DNA from: Streptomyces hygroscopicus subsp. hygroscopicus
GTDB lineage: Bacteria > Actinomycetota > Actinomycetes > Streptomycetales > Streptomycetaceae
Direction: 5' to 3'
DNA: 64,000 nucleotides
Assembly (NCBI RefSeq): GCF_001553455.1
Contig: NZ_BBOX01000048.1
Span: 1 to 64,000 of the forward strand
The translations under genes and the position numbers were made by a program. Under the pieces are notes generated by a model, which did no database searches, was not told where the DNA came from, and worked only from the letters and a program-made list of their open reading frames with translations. Position 1 is the first letter of the stretch. Every line of letters starts with the position of its first letter. Shown here piece after piece: positions 7,958-15,449 of this stretch.

Positions 7958-9283
7958 TTACGCGGCGGCCAGCTGGTGCTCCGGCTTCTCGCGGTCGTCC
8001 AGCGGGGAGGCGCTGGCGTGGGCGTAGGCGTCGTGGTCGAGGATCTTCTCGCGGGCCGAGACGATCACCGGGATCAGCGACTGACCGGCCACGTTGGTGG
8101 CAGTCCTCATCATGTCCAGGACCGGGTCGATGGCCATCAGCAGGCCGACGCCCTCCAGGGGCAGGCCCAGGGTGGAGAGGGTCAGGGTCAGCATGACCGT
8201 GGCGCCCGTGAGGCCGGCGGTGGCGGCGGAGCCGATGACCGAGACGAAGGCGATCAGGAGGTAGTCGCCGAAGCCGAGGTGGACGTCGAAGATCTGGGCG
8301 ATGAAGATCGCGGCGATCGCCGGGTAGATCGAGGCGCAGCCGTCCATCTTCGTCGTCGAGCCGAAGGGCACCGCGAAGGAGGCGTACTCCTTGGGGACGC
8401 CGAGGCGCTCGGTGACCTTCTGGGTCAGCGGCATGGTGCCGACCGAGGAGCGGGAGACGAAGGCGAGCTGGATGGCGGGCCAGGCGCCCTTGAAGAAGCT
8501 CAGGGGGTTGACCTTGGCGACCGTCGCGAGCAGCAGCGGGTAGACGCCGAACATCACCAGCGCGCAGCCGATGTAGATGTCGGCGGTGAAGGTCGCGTAC
8601 TTGCCGATCAGGTTCCAGCCGTAGTCGGCGATGGCGGTGCCGATCAGGCCGAGGGTGCCCAGCGGGGCGAGGCGGATGACCCACCACAGGGCCTTCTGGA
8701 GCAGTTCGAGCACCGACTGGCTCAGGGTGAGGATCGGCTTGGCCTTCTCGCCGAGCTGGAGGGCGGCGACACCCGCGACGGCGGCGAGGAAGACGATCTG
8801 CAGGACGTTCAGCTCGGTGAACGGCGTGATGACGTCGGTCGGCACGATGCCGGTGAGGAAGTCCAGCCAGGAGCCCGCGTGGTCCGGCTTGGCGCCGTCC
8901 TTGGGGGTCAGATCGGTGCCGGCGCCGGGGTTGGTGATCAGGCCGATCGCGAGGCCGATGGCGACGGCTATGAGCGAGGTGGCCATGAACCACAGCAGGG
9001 TGCGGGTCGCCAGCCGGGCGGCGTTGTTGACGTTCCGCAGATTGGTGATCGAGATCAGGATCGCGAAGAACACCAGCGGGGCGACGGCGAGCTTCAGCAG
9101 CTGGACGAAGATCGATCCGATCTTGTCGAGCGTGGTGACCAGCCAGCCGACATCACCGCTGCGGGCGATCCAGCCCAGGACCACACCGAGGACCAGACCC
9201 AGCAGGATCTGCGCCCAGAACGGCACCTTGGGCAGACGGAAGGACGACGGCCCCTGGGGGGACGCCTTGAGGGCGGACGACAA
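7958..9283 (-). CDS. Dicarboxylate/amino-acid:cation symporter (DAACS family)
   Basis: An integral membrane transporter of about 441 residues with the DAACS fold. Family motifs include FVSRSSVGTMPLT (serine-rich hairpin), the second re-entrant region PFGSTTKMDGCASIYP, and GLPLEGVGLLMAIDPVLDM with the conserved MAxDxxxDM-type segment. The family takes up C4-dicarboxylates, glutamate or cystine with Na+ or H+. The minus-strand start is uncertain: TTG at 9283 has GGAG eight bases upstream, whereas GTG at 9292 has GGAG almost touching it. A Cys/His leader peptide ORF upstream suggests control by cysteine supply and therefore possibly a TcyP-like cystine carrier. Confidence 0.88.
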   Translation of the reverse strand: MSSALKASPQGPSSFRLPKVPFWAQILLGLVLGVVLGWIARSGDVGWLVTTLDKIGSIFVQLLKLAVAPLVFFAILISITNLRNVNNAARLATRTLLWFMATSLIAVAIGLAIGLITNPGAGTDLTPKDGAKPDHAGSWLDFLTGIVPTDVITPFTELNVLQIVFLAAVAGVAALQLGEKAKPILTLSQSVLELLQKALWWVIRLAPLGTLGLIGTAIADYGWNLIGKYATFTADIYIGCALVMFGVYPLLLATVAKVNPLSFFKGAWPAIQLAFVSRSSVGTMPLTQKVTERLGVPKEYASFAVPFGSTTKMDGCASIYPAIAAIFIAQIFDVHLGFGDYLLIAFVSVIGSAATAGLTGATVMLTLTLSTLGLPLEGVGLLMAIDPVLDMMRTATNVAGQSLIPVIVSAREKILDHDAYAHASASPLDDREKPEHQLAAA

Positions 9284-9364
9284 CGGACACACTCCGGGGA
9301 GGTATGAGGGCGGGAGAAAGCCAGGAGTCCGTACGGGATCTCCGGCCGCTGTGCGTGAGGTGGA

Positions 9365-9469
9365 TCAGCGGCGACGACAGGCCGCGGACAGGCAGCGGCA
9401 AAGATCGATGTGCAGGCGCGCCACGAGCGGAACGCTCGCTGAGATGAGGGGCGCGGCTGCTGTCTTCAT
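9365..9469 (-). CDS. Putative Cys/His leader peptide upstream of the symporter
   Basis: A 34-residue ORF beginning MKTAAAPLISASVPLVARLH and ending HIDLCRCLSAACRRR. The C-terminal R-x-HIDLCR...SAAC pattern is that of the short actinobacterial leader peptides found upstream of sulphur and other transport or metabolic genes. It ends 82 bases before the symporter start on the same strand. Clustered Cys and Arg codons near the end suit ribosome stalling under cysteine limitation. Recognition is by pattern from memory. Confidence 0.7.
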   Translation of the reverse strand: MKTAAAPLISASVPLVARLHIDLCRCLSAACRRR

Positions 9470-9498
9470 GACAAGTACGTTAACACCGCCGCTTTGAG

Positions 9499-9523
9499 GA
9501 ACCCAAAGAAAATCTTTGGGTTC
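9499..9523. promoter_or_regulatory. 25-bp palindrome in the leader-peptide promoter region
   Basis: GAACCCAAAGA (9499-9509) and TCTTTGGGTTC (9513-9523) are perfect 11-bp arms around AAA. It sits about 30 bases upstream of the leader-peptide ATG on the minus strand, the place for an operator or an early RNA hairpin. No known regulator site is assigned. Confidence 0.65.
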
Positions 9524-9542
9524 TGAGGGACGGAAACGCATC

Positions 9543-9582
9543 AACGCCCCTTGTGACAGCGGAAGCTGACACAAGGGGCGTT
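9543..9582 (-). terminator. Terminator downstream of the DUF4229 gene
   Basis: AACGCCCCTTGT (9543-9554) pairs perfectly with ACAAGGGGCGTT (9571-9582). The interior continues as CAGC-GGAA-GCTG with a single A-A mismatch. It isolates the symporter unit from the gene upstream. Confidence 0.8.
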
Positions 9583-9628
9583 GTGAAACGTGCCGGGGTG
9601 TGTGAGGAGGGTTACAGTCCCGCGCCGG

Positions 9629-9919
9629 TCAGACGACGCCGTCCTCCTGGCTCTGGTTCGCCGCCAGCCGCTCCTTGGCGCGGTCCACCTTCTCGGCGAC
9701 CTGGACGGCCATGGCCTCCCGCGGCCTGCGCAGCATCACCCAGCTGAGCGGCGCGGAGACGACCAGCGCGAGCAGCGCCACCCAGAAGAGGTTGGAGTCG
9801 CCGAGACCGGAGGGCAGCACCCGGAAGTAGACCAGGGCCCAGATGGCCAGGAACGAACCGACGAAGATTCCCAGGCGCATGAGGGTGTAGCGGAACGTGG
9901 CACTCGGCGTGAAGGACAC
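9629..9919 (-). CDS. DUF4229-type small membrane protein
   Basis: About 96 residues with two predicted membrane helices (LMRLGIFVGSFLAIWALVYF and LFWVALLALVVSAPLSWVML) and then a charged tail containing RRPREAMAVQVAEKVDRAKE. This arrangement is typical of actinobacterial DUF4229 proteins, whose function is unknown. GTG at 9919 is preferred because AGAGGA lies seven bases upstream; a longer ORF reaching 10018 lacks a ribosome site. It follows the GNAT gene by about 95 bases. Confidence 0.75.
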   Translation of the reverse strand: MSFTPSATFRYTLMRLGIFVGSFLAIWALVYFRVLPSGLGDSNLFWVALLALVVSAPLSWVMLRRPREAMAVQVAEKVDRAKERLAANQSQEDGVV

Positions 9920-10014
9920 GGCTCGTCCTCTTTCTGCGGGGAGTTGCTGGGAGAACTGCTGGGTGTTTTGGCTGGGAGAACCTGTCCTTCCAGTGAACCA
10001 TGCCCGGTTTTCGA

Positions 10015-10557
10015 TCAATTAAGGGGCAGCCACATGGTGACGTCGTCGCGGAAGTCGTCGTCCGCGACCCTGATCGCGTCGGGCACCCGCCCGACCTCCT
10101 TGTAGCCGCACGCCGCGTAGAAACGGTCCGCCCCGGTGCCGCCGCGGCAGGTGAGCCGGATCCCCCGGATGCCGTCCATACCGCGGGCGGCGTCCTCGGC
10201 TGCGGCCATGAGGGCACGGCCGTGTCCCTTGCCCTGGTGGGAGGGGTGCACCATCACGGTGTAGAGCCAGCACCAGTGGCGCATCAGCCGGTGGGTGTTG
10301 AAGGTGAAGAAGGCGGTGGCGGCCACGGCACCGTCCTCGTCGCGGCCGATCAGCAGGCGGGTCCGGCCCTCGGTCATCGCGGCGAGGTGCTTGAGCAGAT
10401 CGGGCCGTATGTCGTCCTTGGCCACGGGCGGTACGAAGCCGACGGCGCCGCCCGCGTTCGAGACGTCGGCCCACAGGGCGCAGATGGAATCGAGCAGCTC
10501 GGGGGTGGTCTCGGGGTCGAGTTCGAAGCGCAGGGGCATGGGGCCGACGATACCCAT
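10015..10557 (-). CDS. GNAT-family N-acetyltransferase
   Basis: A 180-residue acyltransferase with the acetyl-CoA loop VHPSHQGKGHGRALM (Q/R-x-x-G-x-G/A form) at about residues 115-130 and the typical C-terminal GADRFYAACGYKEVGR. The acceptor substrate cannot be inferred. ATG at 10557 is used; ATG at 10539 is an alternative, and neither has a clear ribosome site. Longer upstream ORF sequence falls into a degenerate repeat and is unlikely to be coding. Confidence 0.8.
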   Translation of the reverse strand: MGIVGPMPLRFELDPETTPELLDSICALWADVSNAGGAVGFVPPVAKDDIRPDLLKHLAAMTEGRTRLLIGRDEDGAVAATAFFTFNTHRLMRHWCWLYTVMVHPSHQGKGHGRALMAAAEDAARGMDGIRGIRLTCRGGTGADRFYAACGYKEVGRVPDAIRVADDDFRDDVTMWLPLN

Positions 10558-10579
10558 GGGGCTCGCCACGGCAGCGCAC

Positions 10580-10760
10580 GGGCCCTCGGCGCCGTCCTTA
10601 CGGTGCGCACGGGTCGTTCGCACCGCTCTTATGGCCCGCACGGGGCGGCGGCACCGCCTTTACGGCCCGCACCGGGCGTTCGCGCCGTCCTTACGGTGCG
10701 GACCGGGCGTTCCGCATCGCCCTTACGGTGCGTACCGCGGTGGCGCCGCCCTTGCGGACC
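10580..10760. repeat. Degenerate ~31-bp tandem repeats between udgX and the GNAT gene
   Basis: About five imperfect units, each with a core like CCTTACGGTGCG followed by ACCGGGCGTTCGC and spaced about 31 bases apart. They fill the space between the end of udgX and the start of the GNAT gene. No coding potential is evident. Confidence 0.65.
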
Positions 10761-10809
10761 CGAACCCGCCGTCCCGCACCGCGTCCCGCCGCCCGTGCGT
10801 GCGGGAGGC

Positions 10810-11469
10810 TCAGCCGAGGACCTCCGCCGCGACCCTCAGATCCGCCACCAGGCCCTCGTACACCGCCTCCCGGTCATCGGCGCGCAGCACCGCGGAGGGG
10901 TGGATCGTGGGGACGACCAGCCCGCCGTGCGCCGGTCCCGACGCATCGCTCTCCAGCCGCGTCCCGCGCTCCTTGGTCACCCGGAACGACGAGCCCAGCA
11001 GCGCCTTGCCCGCCGTGGCGCCGAGCGCCACGATCACCTCGGGGTCGATCAGCTCCACCTCGGCCTCGAGCCACGGCCCGCAGGCGGAGATCTCGCGCAG
11101 GCTGGGCGGCTTGTGGATGCGCCGCTTGCCGCGCTCGGGGACGTGGGTGAACTTGAAGTGCTTGACGGCGTTGGTGACGTACGTCTCGTCCGGGTCGATC
11201 CCGGCCTCGTCCAGGGCGCGGTCGAGGACCTTGCCCGCCGGGCCCACGAAGGGCTTGCCCTGCCGGTCCTCCTGGTCGCCGGGCTGCTCGCCGACGAGCA
11301 TGACCCGGGCGCCCGGGTCACCGGCGCCGAAGACCGTGCGGGTGGCATCGCGGTGCAGCGGGCAGCCGCGGCACCCGGCGGCCGCTTTCCGGAGCGCGCC
11401 CAGATCGGCGCCCTCCGGAACGAAGGGGGCGGCGGTGTACGCGTCCTCGGGGCTCTTCGTACCGGCCAT
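10810..11469 (-). CDS. udgX: Uracil-DNA glycosylase UdgX
   Basis: A 219-residue member of the uracil-DNA glycosylase superfamily. Motif A reads GEQPGDQED and motif B HPSAVLR. The UdgX hallmark loop KRRIH is present, whose histidine (H119) forms a covalent bond with the abasic sugar after uracil excision in characterised UdgX. Cluster cysteines are visible at C33, C36 and C130; the fourth expected position shows KHFKF, with no Cys. The protein would act in DNA repair. It lies between mqnE and the GNAT gene, all on the minus strand. Confidence 0.9.
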   Translation of the reverse strand: MAGTKSPEDAYTAAPFVPEGADLGALRKAAAGCRGCPLHRDATRTVFGAGDPGARVMLVGEQPGDQEDRQGKPFVGPAGKVLDRALDEAGIDPDETYVTNAVKHFKFTHVPERGKRRIHKPPSLREISACGPWLEAEVELIDPEVIVALGATAGKALLGSSFRVTKERGTRLESDASGPAHGGLVVPTIHPSAVLRADDREAVYEGLVADLRVAAEVLG

Positions 11470-11532
11470 GGCCCCCGGGTGCCCCGCCCGGCGGCCGTTA
11501 GTCAGCGGCCGCCGGGCGGTGAGCGCGAGGGG

Positions 11533-12711
11533 TCATACGCGCATCGGCTGCGGGGTCTCGCGCCGGGCCGGGTCCGGGCCCTCGTACTCGCGGATGATCT
11601 CGTAGCGGGTGTTCCGCTCCACCGGCCGGAAGCCGGCGTCCCGGATCAGCTCGAGCAGGTCGTCCCGGGTGAGCTTGTTGGGCGTCCCGTAGTTGTCGGC
11701 GTCGTGGGTGATCTTGTACTCGACGACCGAGCCGTCCATGTCGTCCGCGCCGTGGTTGAGCGCGAGCTGCGCGGTCCGCACGCCGTGCATCACCCAGAAG
11801 ACCTTCACATGCGGCACGTTGTCGAACAGCAGCCGGGAGACCGCGAAGGTCTTCAGCGCCTCCGCGCCGGTCGCCATGGTGGTGCGGGCCTGGAGCCGGT
11901 TGCGGATCTTGCCGTCCTTCATGTCCACGAAGTCGTGCTGGTACCGCAGGGGGATGAAGACCTGGAAGCCGCCGGTCTCGTCCTGGAGCTCACGCAGGCG
12001 CAGCACGTGGTCCACCCGGTGGCGGGGCTCCTCGATATGCCCGTAGAGCATCGTGCACGGGGTCTTGAGCCCCTTCTCGTGCGCGAGGCGGTGGATGCGC
12101 GACCAGTCCTCCCAGTGGGTGTCGTGGTCGACGATGTGCTGCCGGACCTCCCAGTCGAAGATCTCGGCGCCGCCGCCGGTCAGCGACTCCAGTCCGGCGT
12201 CGATCAGCTCGTCGAGGATCTCCGAGGCCGGCATTCCGGAGATCTTCTCGAAGTGGTGGATCTCGGTGGCGGTGAACGCCTTCAGCGAGACCTGCGGGAG
12301 GGCCTCCTTGAGCGCCTTGAGCGACCGCGGGTAGTAGCGCCAGGGAAGCGTGGGGTGCAGGCCGTTGACGATGTGCAGCTCGGTGAGGTTCTCGTTCTCC
12401 ATCGCCTTGGCGAGGCGGACGGCCTCCTCGATGCGCATCGTGTACGCGTCCTTCTCGCCGGGCTTGCGCTGGAAGGAGCAGTACGCACAGGACGCGGTGC
12501 ACACGTTCGTCATGTTGAGGTGACGGTTGACGTTGAAGTGCACGACGTCGCCGTTCTTGCGGGTGCGCACCTCGTGGGCGAGGCCGCCCAGCCAGGCCAG
12601 GTCGTCGGACTCGTAGAGGGCGACGCCGTCCTCCCGGGAGAGCCGCTCACCGGCGCGGACCTTCTCTTCCAACTCCCTCTTGAAACCGGCGTCGTGTGTG
12701 GTCGCCGTCAC
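11533..12711 (-). CDS. mqnE: Aminofutalosine synthase MqnE
   Basis: This radical SAM enzyme joins 3-[(1-carboxyvinyl)oxy]benzoate to SAM's adenosyl group to make 6-amino-6-deoxyfutalosine. The 392-residue protein has cluster cysteines C71, C75 and C78 in NMTNVCTASCAYCSF. MqnE-type motifs are HIVNGLHPTLPWRYYP and GGGAEIFDWEVR. GTG at 12711 is chosen because GGGAGG lies eight bases upstream; the longer open frame upstream reads out of frame through the Lrp gene. An Lrp-family gene starts 44 bases upstream of it on the same strand. Confidence 0.95.
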   Translation of the reverse strand: MTATTHDAGFKRELEEKVRAGERLSREDGVALYESDDLAWLGGLAHEVRTRKNGDVVHFNVNRHLNMTNVCTASCAYCSFQRKPGEKDAYTMRIEEAVRLAKAMENENLTELHIVNGLHPTLPWRYYPRSLKALKEALPQVSLKAFTATEIHHFEKISGMPASEILDELIDAGLESLTGGGAEIFDWEVRQHIVDHDTHWEDWSRIHRLAHEKGLKTPCTMLYGHIEEPRHRVDHVLRLRELQDETGGFQVFIPLRYQHDFVDMKDGKIRNRLQARTTMATGAEALKTFAVSRLLFDNVPHVKVFWVMHGVRTAQLALNHGADDMDGSVVEYKITHDADNYGTPNKLTRDDLLELIRDAGFRPVERNTRYEIIREYEGPDPARRETPQPMRV

Positions 12712-12755
12712 GCGGTCGCCTCCCATACGTCTGCTGATGTCAGCCTTCGCCGAGA

Positions 12756-13223
12756 CTACGCCTCGATGTCCTCGGGAAGTTCGCCGACCCGGTTCTCCCA
12801 CTTCGTGGAGAGCACGATGGTGGTACGGGTGCGGGAGACGCCCTTGGTGCCGGAGAGCCGGCGGATGGTGCGCTCCAGGCCGTCCACGTCGGAGGCGCGG
12901 ACCTTGAGCATGTAGGAGTCGTCGCCCGCGATGAACCAGCAGTCCTCGATCTCGGCGAGGCCGCGCAGCCGGTGGGCCACGTCCTCGTGGTCGGTGGCGT
13001 CCGAGAGCTGGATGCCGATCAGGGCGGTGACCCCGAGTCCGAGTGAGGCGGCGTCGACGGTCGCGCGATAGCCGGTGATCACCCCGGCGGCCTCCAGGCG
13101 GTTGATCCGGTCCGTGACGCTGGGCCCGGAGAGGCCGACGAGCCTGCCGAGTTCCGCGTACGAGGCCCGGCCGTTCTCCCGCAGGGCCTGGATGAGCTGC
13201 CTGTCCACCGCGTCCATAAGCAC
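12756..13223 (-). CDS. Lrp/AsnC-family transcriptional regulator
   Basis: A 155-residue regulator with an N-terminal helix-turn-helix (ASYAELGRLVGLSGPSVTDR at about 20-39) and a C-terminal ACT-like RAM effector domain (IEDCWFIAGDDSYMLKVRAS). Such proteins form octamers that sense amino acids. GTG at 13223 has GGAAGG five bases upstream; ATG at 13217 is the alternative. It lies 44 bases ahead of mqnE on the same strand, so it could be co-transcribed with or regulate that gene. Confidence 0.92.
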   Translation of the reverse strand: MLMDAVDRQLIQALRENGRASYAELGRLVGLSGPSVTDRINRLEAAGVITGYRATVDAASLGLGVTALIGIQLSDATDHEDVAHRLRGLAEIEDCWFIAGDDSYMLKVRASDVDGLERTIRRLSGTKGVSRTRTTIVLSTKWENRVGELPEDIEA

Positions 13224-13344
13224 GTACGCCTTCCATTATCCAGAGTTTGACCGAGACTACATGTAGAATCTAAGGCAACAGGGCCACAAGTCCTGCAAAT
13301 CTTTCAGGCGATCGACCTGTTTCCCTCAGGAGATGAGACTCACC

Positions 13345-13509
13345 GTGTACACGATCGAAGGTCTCGAGGCCCGCATGCTCGAGCTGCGGGACCTGGCCAG
13401 CCGCTCGCGTGCAGTCCGTACCACCGACCGGCCCGCCTCCCGTACGGCCCGCCGCGCGGCCGTCGTCGCGGCCCGCGCCGCACGCGCCAGGCGGCGCTGG
13501 ACCCGCTAG
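13345..13509 (+). CDS. Small arginine-rich protein (54 residues)
   Basis: The ORF runs from GTG 13345 (alternative ATG 13333) to TAG 13509. It begins MYTIEGLEARMLELRDLASR, an amphipathic stretch, then becomes extremely Ala/Arg-rich ([20 protein letters not shown]) and ends WTR. AGGAG at 13328-13332 lies 12 bases before the GTG and abuts the ATG. It is divergent from the Lrp gene. I do not recognise a family; the basic tail could bind nucleic acid. The strand and start are supported by GC-rich third positions and the ribosome site only. Confidence 0.6.
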   Translation: MYTIEGLEARMLELRDLASRSRAVRTTDRPASRTARRAAVVAARAARARRRWTR

Positions 13510-13715
13510 GGCCCGCTCGCAACGAGGGCGCCCTGCTCCCGACGGCCGGCACGGCCGCCCGCCGCGCTGCCGCATCGCCCGAGGACGCCCCGTACGGGGG
13601 CGACGCTCCGCCTCGCGATCGACCGCACCGGACTCCCCCGGCTACCGCTGGGAGGTGCCCCCCGTTCGCGGCAGGGTGCCCCCTGTGACCACAGCCCCTG
13701 GTCCGGCCACAGGCC

Positions 13716-14501
13716 CTAGGCCGTTCCCCGGTCCCGGTCCCCACCGAGTTCCCCCTCCCACCGGCGGTACAGCTTGTGCGGCACCCCCGCCGCGTCCAGC
13801 GCCCGCCCCGCGACGAAGTCCACCAGATCCTGGATGTGCGTCGCCCCCGCGTAGAACGCCGGCGAGGCGGGCAGTACCACCGCGCCCGCCTCGTCCAGCG
13901 TCACCAGATGCCGCAGCGTCTGCCCGTTCAGCGGGGTCTCACGCACCGCGACCACGAGCCTGCGCCGTTCCTTGAGCGTGACGCTCGCGGCCCGCTGGAG
14001 CAGATCCTTCGACAGCCCGAGCGCCACCCCGGCCACACACGCGGTGCTCGCCGGGACGATCAGCATCCCCTTGGTCGGATACGAACCGGAGGACGGCCCG
14101 GCCGCCAGGTCCCCGGCCGCCCAGTGGGTAACGTCCGCGACCCCGGAGGGCACCTCGAACGCGTCCGGCGTGCCGTCCGCACCGCGCGAGAGCCAGCGGC
14201 GCAGATCGTCGCGCCAGTGGGCGTCCCGGAACGCGATCCCCGTCTCGTCCAGCAGCGTCAGCCGGGACGCCCGGCTGACCACCAGGTCGACGGCCTCCCC
14301 CGCCGCCAGCAGCGCGCGCAGCACCGCGGCGGCGTACGGCGTCCCGGACGCGCCGGACACACCGACCACCCAGGGACGGCGCCGGCTCACTTCTTCGTGC
14401 GGCCCGTAAGGCTCATGCGGCCAGTAGGGCTCGTGCTGCCCATAAGGCTCGTGCTGCCCATCAGATTCGTGCTGCCCGTAAGGCTCGTGCGGCGGCTCCA
14501 C
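13716..14501 (-). CDS. mqnM: Flavin prenyltransferase, UbiX type (MqnM)
   Basis: It makes prenylated FMN, the cofactor of the UbiD-type decarboxylase MqnL. The Rossmann-like core begins RRRPWVVGVSGASGTPYAAA and includes VPASTACVAGVALGLS and VAVRETPLN. At 261 residues it is about 38 longer than usual. The extra N-terminus consists of His/Pro/Tyr-rich repeats such as HEPYGQ, and a GTG at 14387 just before the core could be the true start. It is the last gene of mqnL-mqnP-mqnM, 24 bases after mqnP. Confidence 0.9.
   Translation of the reverse strand: MEPPHEPYGQHESDGQHEPYGQHEPYWPHEPYGPHEEVSRRRPWVVGVSGASGTPYAAAVLRALLAAGEAVDLVVSRASRLTLLDETGIAFRDAHWRDDLRRWLSRGADGTPDAFEVPSGVADVTHWAAGDLAAGPSSGSYPTKGMLIVPASTACVAGVALGLSKDLLQRAASVTLKERRRLVVAVRETPLNGQTLRHLVTLDEAGAVVLPASPAFYAGATHIQDLVDFVAGRALDAAGVPHKLYRRWEGELGGDRDRGTA
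14396..14487 (-). repeat. 18-bp repeats encoding HEPYGQ-like hexapeptides in mqnM
   Basis: Five imperfect 18-bp copies (CTCGTGCTGCCCATAAGG on the plus strand) lie between the annotated GTG and the conserved UbiX core. They read as HEPYGQ, HESDGQ, HEPYGQ, HEPYWP and HEPYGP. The period keeps the reading frame. Confidence 0.75.
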
Positions 14502-14525
14502 ACCACCGAGCCTATCCGGCGGGTC

Positions 14526-15449
14526 TCACCGGCCGAGGCCCCGCACCACGAGGTCCAGCAGCGCACAGCAGAAGAGGGCGATCCCGATGAAGCCGTTGAC
14601 CGTGAAGAAGGCACGGTTCAGCCGGGACAGGTCGCCGGGCCGCACGATCGTGTGCTCGTACGCGAACGCCGCGGCGACGATCAGCAGCCCCACCCAGAAG
14701 AACGCTCCGGCGTCCGTGGCCAGCGCGTACCAGACCAGCAGGGCCGTGGTGACCACATGGCAGACCCGCGCCCCGTACAGCGCGCCCGCGATGCCGAAGC
14801 GGGCCGGCACCGACCGCACCCCGTGCGCCCGGTCGGCCGCCACGTCCTGGCAGGCGTAGATCAGGTCGAAGCCGCCGATCCAGACGCCGATCGCCAGCCC
14901 GAGGATCACCGCGTCCCACGACCACTCCCCGGTGACCCCGATCCAGGCGCCGATCGGGCCGATGGCCTGTGCCAGGCCCAGGATGGCGTGCGGATAGTCG
15001 GTGAACCGCTTGCCGTACGGATAGACCACCATCGGCACCACCGCGACCGGCGCCAGCGCCAGGCACAGCGGCCCCAGCAGCCCGGCCGCGCCCAGGAAGA
15101 CGGCGAGCGCGATGAGCGCGCCGGTCCACGCGGTGCGCACCGACATCGCGCCGGTGACCAGCTCACGGCCGGCGGTGCGCGGATTGCGGGCGTCGATCTC
15201 ACGGTCGATGATCCGGTTGCAGGCCATCGCGAAGGTGCGCAGGCCCACCATGGCGACCGTGATCAGCAGCAGTCGCGTCCAGTGGACGGTGCCGTCCCAC
15301 AGCTGCATCGCGGTCAGGGCCGCGGTGTAGGCGAAGGGCAGGGCGAAGACCGAGTGCTCGATCATCACCAGCCGCAGAAACGCGCGGACCCGGCCGGGCG
15401 GCGCGGGTTCGGGGCCGAAGAGATCGGAGGTCGCGGAATCGGCGCTCAC
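14526..15449 (-). CDS. mqnP: UbiA-type prenyltransferase of menaquinone synthesis (MqnP)
   Basis: A 307-residue membrane prenyltransferase that adds the polyprenyl chain to the 6-naphthoate-derived ring. Both aspartate-rich diphosphate-binding motifs are visible: NRIIDREIDARN (about residues 73-84) and YACQDVAADRAHG (about 194-206). Eight or nine hydrophobic segments follow the family pattern. The GTG start at 15449 overlaps the mqnL stop codon as GTGA, so the two are translationally coupled. Confidence 0.92.
   Translation of the reverse strand: MSADSATSDLFGPEPAPPGRVRAFLRLVMIEHSVFALPFAYTAALTAMQLWDGTVHWTRLLLITVAMVGLRTFAMACNRIIDREIDARNPRTAGRELVTGAMSVRTAWTGALIALAVFLGAAGLLGPLCLALAPVAVVPMVVYPYGKRFTDYPHAILGLAQAIGPIGAWIGVTGEWSWDAVILGLAIGVWIGGFDLIYACQDVAADRAHGVRSVPARFGIAGALYGARVCHVVTTALLVWYALATDAGAFFWVGLLIVAAAFAYEHTIVRPGDLSRLNRAFFTVNGFIGIALFCCALLDLVVRGLGR

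Noticed and set aside
7958..9307. 443-residue plus-strand ORF opposite the symporter
   Set aside because: Composition is Asp/Gly/Arg-rich shadow; the minus strand has clear membrane helices and DAACS motifs.
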